This document shows, in pieces, positions 58,627 through 64,000 of a stretch of 64,000 nt of DNA. Location: IMG/VR virus record IMGVR_UViG_3300045125_000064, positions 62,001-126,000 of that record; one strand, given 5' to 3'. The notes under the pieces are model-generated. The model was not told the origin of the DNA. It did no database searches and saw only the letters and a program-made list of their open reading frames with translations. The stretch is from a virus. The position numbers and the translations under genes were made by a program. Each line of letters opens with the position of its first letter. Within the stretch, counting starts at the first letter, position 1.

Positions 58627-58958
58627 ACGCAATATGTTGGAAACATTGGGAAGATAAATGTTATCTTCTCCAAATTAATGCAGTCAAAACCAAGCAAGAT
58701 TTCTCTTATATCAAAGAGATTCTTGAAGGGTGTGAAATATTTTGTTCAGGATATTCAGCAAACAAAGAAGAATATGTTCAAACATATAAGATATATGCAG
58801 AAACTGAAGCAGATTTATTTGAATGGATAAAACAAGTCAGCTTTCCAATTATATTTGAGAACTCCAGAGGAAGAAAAATAGAGGTCAATTATGCTTCTGA
58901 AACGAAAAAAGATAAACCTGCAACAAAAAGCAGGAAGTCCAACAAGCAATCAAAATAG
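58623..58958 (+). CDS. Hypothetical protein with basic tail
   Basis: An intact 111-residue protein: MNAICWKHWEDKCYLLQINA, then a mixed alpha/beta body (YIKEILEGCEIFCSGYSANK) and a lysine/serine-rich C-terminus (KPATKSRKSNKQSK) that could bind nucleic acid. No known family. A promoter follows its stop codon. Confidence 0.5.
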   Translation: MNAICWKHWEDKCYLLQINAVKTKQDFSYIKEILEGCEIFCSGYSANKEEYVQTYKIYAETEADLFEWIKQVSFPIIFENSRGRKIEVNYASETKKDKPATKSRKSNKQSK

Positions 58959-58960
58959 TC

Positions 58961-58989
58961 TTGCAACCAACTCAAAAAACCTGTATAAT
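58961..58989 (+). promoter_or_regulatory. Sigma-70-type promoter TTGCAA-17-TATAAT
   Basis: TTGCAA (58961-58966), a 17 bp spacer and a perfect TATAAT (58984-58989) preceded by CTG, 2 bp after a stop codon. The spacing matches the promoters at 5667, 37796 and 48073. With a start near 58996, the leader to the TTG at 59008 would be very short and hold AGAGGA. Confidence 0.65.
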
Positions 58990-59007
58990 GTAGAGGATGA
59001 CGATGGA

Positions 59008-59250
59008 TTGTCTTTTCAAGACGTTCTCTGTGTTGGGGATATTATAAAATCAAACAATAAATATGGAATCATCTGTCATGCAGAATTGTTAACTAGATGT
59101 GGCACAGTGTTGTCAAATCCAGTTCAAGTTTTGTGGGCAGATGAAGGCTTATATACACTTTCAAATGAAACAATAGGTTATGAAATGTTGGTTTATGCCA
59201 ATCCAGAAGGAATGGTAAAATTAATAAATTCTGAGGTGTTATATGGATGA
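59008..59250 (+). CDS. Hypothetical small protein
   Basis: About 80 residues. The frame is open from 58891, but that part overlaps the previous gene and the promoter, so I prefer the TTG at 59008 (MSFQDVLCVGDIIKSNNKYG) behind AGAGGA. It continues GIICHAELLTRCGTVLSNPV and QVLWADEGLYTLSNETIGYE. The beta-strand spacing suggests a small barrel. No known family. It overlaps the RNA methylase start. Confidence 0.45.
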   Translation: MSFQDVLCVGDIIKSNNKYGIICHAELLTRCGTVLSNPVQVLWADEGLYTLSNETIGYEMLVYANPEGMVKLINSEVLYG

Positions 59251-59774
59251 GAACCGGAATATTCTTCCCAAATTTGCTCATTGGCCAACAGAAGAAATCA
59301 AGGCCCACTTGAAGAAGGAATCTTTTCCTTTTGCTGTTTTGATGGAACATTTCACTGGAGATTTTAATATTTCCTCTGTCCTTCTGGAGTTGTAATGCCC
59401 TGAATGGCAGGGAAATGTTCTATTATGGTGGAAGTAAGAAATACGATCGCAGAGGAACAGTTGGCACTCATCATTATACAAATTTAAATTTTGTTAATTC
59501 AAAAGATGAACTTGTTAAACTAAAAGACAAGTATACATTTGTTGCGCTTGAGAACACAGTTCCAGGAGCACAATCATTAGATGGCTACGTTTGGCCAAAA
59601 AATCCATTGATTATTGTTGGTGAAGAAGGTTGTGGGATCACACAAGAAATGCTTGATCTCTGCGATGATTATGTCTATATCCAGCAATATGGCTCAGTTC
59701 CTTCATTTAATGCTGCTGTGGCAGCAAGCATTGCAATGAATGATTTCGTTGTGAAGTATAAGAAAAATAACTAG
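59243..59774 (+). CDS. SpoU/TrmH-family RNA 2'-O-methyltransferase (one frameshift)
   Basis: About 177 residues with the knotted SPOUT fold motifs: EHFTGDFNISSV (motif 1 region), then after a shift near 59385 NALNGREMFYYGGSKKYDRR followed by GTVGTHHYTNL, YTFVALENTVPGAQSLDGYV, NPLIIVGEEGCGITQEMLDL (motif 2) and VYIQQYGSVPSFNAAVAASI (motif 3, SLNV..A type). These enzymes methylate a ribose in tRNA or rRNA using S-adenosylmethionine. The short form without an RNA-binding N-domain suggests a tRNA target. Phage copies may restore tRNAs damaged or altered during infection. Confidence 0.8.
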
Positions 59775-59781
59775 GTTAACA

Positions 59782-61992
59782 ATGACACAAAAAATAGATT
59801 ATCAACAACTAGCAGCAGAGTTCTTAGAAAAATCAATTATTAAGTATATTCCAAAATCTGCCAAGAAACAATATCTTGCAACAGATTTTCTGGATCTTCA
59901 ATCCAGATTCAATATTTCAATTGAAGTGGAATTGGAAACTGATAACGGTTTATATGGTTCCAGAGAGGATACTTGGGATTATGATTATTATCGAGAAGCT
60001 GCCATAGAAAATCTTTGTTCAGATCGCTATAGCCTGGAACAACAGTTCCAAGATTTGAAATTAGGAGACATTGACGTTTTTGATGATATCATTGATACTT
60101 TGACGTATCCAACGACTTCTTCTGATGAAGAAAAATCAAATTTTTGATGCAATATGGCCAAGAAAACACTTGGATCGAAGACCTTTCAGAACTTTATGAT
60201 TATCCTTCTTTTTCATCAGAACAAGAATTAAAAGACCTTCTAAAACTGAAGGTGGCATCAATATTTCTATCAAGAAGGATGATATTAGTTCCTGTGATGT
60301 ATCAGATTTTGACCAATATGATGGATTTTTTATTAATGCTCTTGGTTTCAGACTATCAAGAAAATTGGACCAATGCTGCGAAACATATGTTGATGATATT
60401 CTGAATTCTGAGGCAGAGGACTTATCAGAATCTGATATCAGAAACTATATTGAAGAAATTACGATCCAGATGATTGCGAGGATAGTCACGGTGATCTTCA
60501 AACCGTTGCGGAAGATGATCTCCCAAGATTATTTTCTAGGTTTGGAGAACACATTTCTGTGTACGAAGATGGGTCCATTTCCAGAGGTTATGAACTGGCA
60601 ATTGATGGTTCAAAAGTTGCTCTGAGAGGAATTTCAGAAGCTTTGGAATTTATTGATCTTCTTTATAAAGATTTGGAATATTCTGATGCTCATATGGATC
60701 AATCAACTGGACTTCATATTAATATCAGCTATGCAACGGATCTTAAATGACAGATTTAATAACAAAAAATATGGCTGGGATTTCTTCTATCCAGAAAAAG
60801 CATTTGTCTTTTTGAATGAAGATGTTGTTTATGAAAAACTGCCATCAACAAGAGCAGAGTCAAAATGGTGTGATTCCATCCAAGAATGCTTCACAAATTA
60901 TGCAGATTCTCATAAAAATAATGTCCTTGAGCCCAGAATATTTAAGAAGTGTTTTATGTCATGATTTTCCTGGTTGGTATAACACCAAAAATTATGGATT
61001 CAATTATAAATATCTTTCAAACAGAAAGTATATTGAATTTCGATATCCAGGGCATGATATTAAGAAAGAAGAAGTCCTTCAACTTTTAGGCTATTTCTGT
61101 CATATTACCAGATTGGCAATGGATAAAGAATACCTAGTGGAAAGAATATAATTCCAAAGTGTATTCTTACATAACAAAAGTTTTTAAACTTAATAAGAAT
61201 AACGATAGCAAAATTAATGCTATCCAAAGATATAGACTATTTGCATCCTTAAGAAAAGAGAACCTTCTTCTTGTTAGTAAAGATAAACTACATTCTCTTT
61301 TTGGTCATTATGACAATTCAATAAGTACGGATTATTTGATTGTAAAACCAGATTATTATAACTTCCAATTTTGGAAGGATTTGATTAAAGAATCAACTTA
61401 TTCAGAATCTCGTTGTATCGAGAAAATGTCATATGAATATATTTTCCACAATTATGCATTTTTGGTGAAAACTTCATTGCCAAGTCAGAAAACAAGTTTT
61501 AACTTGGTTCTATTCGCTAACAGTGGATCAAGAGTGACAGTCAGCAAATCTTCTCGTATTGTTCTGGATAATTCCACCAATATTGAACTTGCAACAAAAA
61601 ATTTGATTCCATTGTCTAAAATGTCCAAACTGTTTGTCGCATCAGGATATTCTGGGAATATTAATCCAGAGGCTTTTGAACATACATACTCTGCTGTGAG
61701 ACGGAATATTGAAAATATATTTGATTTCAGCATTATTAAAAAGTGTTTTTCTGCTGATGAAAATGAGGACAACAGAAAAGAATATTATCCTTTGGGAGCA
61801 AATTATCCATATATTGTCCGTGCTGCAAATTATGGAAGCTTTTCAGGATATAGATTTGGAAATTATGATGATCCCAGAGATTTTGGAACCAAAGGACAAG
61901 ATGTTGCAAAGACAGAATCTCTGCCATTTTCTAATACAGAACCTTCTTTGTTTTGTTCAAATTTCAACATATCATTAAATGCCGCAGCTTAA
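59782..61992 (+). CDS. Amidoligase-family (ATP-grasp-like) enzyme (frameshifted)
   Basis: About 736 residues. The core, read across frames, has FSRFGEHISVYEDGSISRGY followed by ELAIDG (the amidoligase metal/ATP Glu region), STGLHINISYATDLK (the STGLH.NIS motif), VYEKLPSTRAESKWCDS, and YIEFRYPGHD (the YIEFR motif). A helical N-domain (residues 1-200) and a further C-terminal region to 61992 flank it. Frames shift near 60145, 60240, 60370, 60520, 60745, 60955 and 61150; 61159-61992 is uninterrupted. Family members form isopeptide bonds with amino groups, and cellular ones modify proteins or peptidoglycan-like peptides. The phage substrate is unknown. Confidence 0.7.
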
Positions 61993-62001
61993 CGAGGAAT
62001 A

Positions 62002-63428
62002 ATGCTAAAAACAGATTTTCACACTTTATCAAAAGTGATTTATCCAATTATGCAGCAGAAATATCCAATTATGCTTCGAGGAAAGCATGGTATTGGCAAG
62101 TCTGAAATTGTTGTTCAACTTGCTAAATATATTGGTGTTTCAGCTCTTATTGATAAAAGAGCTTCACAAATGCAAGAAGGTGATTTGCTTGGTCTGCCAA
62201 AATTGTTTGAGACTGATTCAAAGGTTGAAACTGTTTGGTATCCACCAGATTGGTATAATAAGGCTTGCGAAAGTCCTTGCATTCTATTCCTTGATGAATT
62301 GGATAGAGCTTCACCAGAAGTAAGACAAGGATTTTTTGAGCTTGCAGATTCAAGAAAATCAATGGAAAATCACTACATCCAGATACATATGTGATGGCTG
62401 CAATCAATGGTGGTTCAGGAACAGATTATCAAACATATGAACTTGATCCAGCAGAAGCAGATCGGTGGGTTTTCTTTGATGTTGAACCATCAAAAGATGA
62501 TTTTATCAAGTATCTATCTGGGGAACAGACAGTCTTTGATATTAATAATGTCTTTGATGAAGTTTCATGCAAAACAAGAGTTCCACAGGTTATTATTGAC
62601 TTTTTGGAGCAATTTCCTCAATATATCGAACATGGCTCAGAATTTCTTGTGAATCGGATTTATCCTTCAAGACGTTCTTGGTTTCGGTTTGGCAAGGTGT
62701 TGCAACGATCAAAGTATTTCTGCAATCCAGATAAAGATGGAACATTTAACAAAGAGCTTCTTATTCTCTGCAATGCATTTGTTGGAGAAGATGCTGCAAC
62801 AAAATTTGTCAGCTATTATTCCAATTATTTGGATATGATGCATGTTAATTTTCATTTATCAAAAGAAGAGCTAGTTTCATTATTAAAAACAATGTCTTTG
62901 GGGACAAGAATTTTTGTTATGCAAAATCTCTTTCTTTCAAAGAAGGTTGAACAAGCGATCTTGGATAAGAATTATAAAGAAAATGTTCTTGCGATGTTTG
63001 ATGAAGTGATCGGTTCAGAAGAAAAATCTTTCTTTATCAACTGTATGCTTTCATCAAAAAATGATGAACTTATCCAATGTCTTGCAGAACATGATTCTGT
63101 ATCTGCATTCTTGCTAGTTTATGCAAAGGAAGCAAAGGAAAAATATGAAACTATTAAAAGAAATTAAACTAAATTTCAGCATTCTGCTGATATTAGTTTA
63201 TTGCAAATATCAAGAATTGGACTTGCTTTGCTTGTGTTTGACTCCTTCCTTGAAGGAAAAATGAATGTTATATTCAAGGATAAAGAAGCATTTGATAAAT
63301 TTTTTGAAGAATACAAGGTTTTCAATAACCTAAGAGATAAGGTGATCACAAGCAGGATGACTCCAGAACAGAAAGAAATGAAAGAAACTTTTGAAGGAGT
63401 TTCATATGCCCCAGAAGATCTTAACTGA
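62002..63428 (+). CDS. MoxR-type AAA+ ATPase (frameshifted)
   Basis: About 475 residues. Walker A is YPIMLRGKHGIGKSEIVVQL, followed by RASQMQEGDLLGLPKL, Walker B CILFLDELDRASPEVRQGFF, then after a shift near 62370 TYVMAAINGGSGTDYQTYEL (sensor 1) and DPAEADRWVFFDVEPSKDDF (arginine/sensor region). The helical C-part ends with EEYKVFNNLRDKVITSRM after another shift near 63165, stop TGA 63426-63428. MoxR ATPases work with metallo- or VWA-type partners, and the next gene is an HExxH protein. The pair probably acts as a chaperone or remodelling unit, but its target in phage infection is unknown. Confidence 0.75.
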
Positions 63429-64000
63429 TAAATCAGTGTTAACTGAACAAGAGTTTTCTTCTTTATTTGCCAAATTCACAATTCAGAACCCATTTTATTC
63501 ATTGTATTCTTCAATTTGCAATAAAATGGCAACAGACAAAGTTCCAACAATTTGTGTGGCATTATCAAGATATAAAAACCAATATAATATGTTCTATAAT
63601 CTTGAATGGTGTTCACAATTTTCGGAAGAAGAATTATTTGAAATTTTCAAGCATGAACTTCTTCATATTATCTTGTCTCATTTGGATAACAGAAGGTTGA
63701 CTGTTCATGGTAGACTTGCAAATATTGCTCAAGATTTGGCAATCAATTGTTTGTTAAATCAAACATATCTTCCAAAGATGCTTCTATTACCAGGGAGAGA
63801 ACCATTTAGAAATTTTCCATTTGGACTTAGCTCAGAACAGTATTTGAAATTGTTGATGGAAAAACAATTGAGTGAAGAACAGATTGACAAAATTGAGGAA
63901 AATGTTGGACAGCATGAAATTGATGAAGAAGTCCAGAAGAATTTGACTCATTGCCAATTGACCATGAGAGAAAAGAAGAGCTTAAAAATGACATATCTGA
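63406..64000 (+). CDS. HExxH metallopeptidase-like / VWA-type partner protein, 3' end outside window
   Basis: It starts at ATG 63406 inside the end of the ATPase gene and runs off the window. About 198 residues are visible: MPQKILTDKSVLTEQEFSSL, FAKFTIQNPFYSLYSSICNK, then EIFKHELLHIILSHLDNRRL, where HELLH is a zinc-binding HExxH. NIAQDLAINCLLNQTYLPKM follows, the usual next block of putative metallopeptidases that carry a C-terminal VWA domain (DUF2201 type). The overlap with the MoxR gene implies translational coupling. A frame change may occur near 63970. Confidence 0.65.
   Translation, partial: MPQKILTDKSVLTEQEFSSLFAKFTIQNPFYSLYSSICNKMATDKVPTICVALSRYKNQYNMFYNLEWCSQFSEEELFEIFKHELLHIILSHLDNRRLTVHGRLANIAQDLAINCLLNQTYLPKMLLLPGREPFRNFPFGLSSEQYLKLLMEKQLSEEQIDKIEENVGQHEIDEEVQKNLTHCQLTMREKKSLKMTYL

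Noticed and set aside
1-64000. CRISPR array, insertion sequence, integrase or attachment site
   Set aside because: No regularly spaced repeats, transposase, integrase or terminal repeats were seen.

Overview
The window is a 64 kb piece of a large, AT-rich, tailed bacteriophage genome with a contractile tail (T4 superfamily myovirus type). Every gene I can support reads on the + strand. Gene content is wholly viral: capsid, sheath, tube and baseplate genes, a self-contained replication and nucleotide-metabolism set, three unrelated homing endonucleases, and many small unknown genes. The host cannot be named. Four promoter-like sites of the form TTGNMM-17 bp-TAHAAT suggest early/middle genes are read by a host sigma-70-type polymerase.

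Layout. 0-2.2 kb: end of a tail-fibre-like gene. 2.2-5.7 kb: scaffold-like protein and major capsid protein. 5.7-7.2 kb: a Vsr-like homing endonuclease between structural genes. 7.2-24.1 kb: neck, two large unknown proteins, tail terminator-like protein, sheath, two tube paralogues, gp26-like hub assembly protein, tape-measure-like protein, baseplate proteins. 24.2-33.5 kb: minimal family A DNA polymerase, a possible tubulin-like protein, single-strand-binding protein, RecA/UvsX, FEN-type exonuclease, DnaB-type helicase, class II ribonucleotide reductase. 33.6-37.8 kb: HNH homing endonuclease, small genes, a hyperacidic protein and a kinase-like protein. 37.8-43.8 kb: ThyX, P-loop kinase, WGR-ATP-dependent DNA ligase, SLOG-like protein. 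43.85-47.3 kb: family C (DnaE-type) replicative polymerase. 47.3-54.2 kb: a virion-type protein, duplicated zinc-finger protein, dUTPase, LAGLIDADG endonuclease, Dam-type methylase, a sigma-region-4-like protein, an acidic protein. 54.3-64 kb: DUF192 protein, GroEL-like chaperonin, small membrane or exported proteins, SpoU-type RNA methylase, amidoligase, MoxR ATPase and the start of an HExxH metallopeptidase.

Regulation is the most interesting part. I found the 7-mer CTATTTA eight times on the + strand, each time 18-44 nt upstream of a gene start, so it is probably the phage late promoter element. At four of these sites (before the HNH endonuclease, the LAGLIDADG endonuclease, a virion-type protein and a small membrane protein) the motif lies in the loop of a perfect 9-13 bp inverted repeat whose 3' arm contains or abuts the Shine-Dalgarno sequence. 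Read-through RNA would hide the ribosome site, while RNA begun at the motif would lack the 5' arm and be translatable. This is the logic known for T4 genes e, soc, 49 and I-TevI. Two sigma-70-like promoters also fire into the 5' arm of a terminator-like hairpin.

Quality caveat. About half of the long genes are split by single-base indels, mostly in short homopolymers, and the homologous reading continues in another frame. This is best read as uncorrected long-read sequence error. I therefore annotate such genes as whole genes spanning the breaks and name the breaks.
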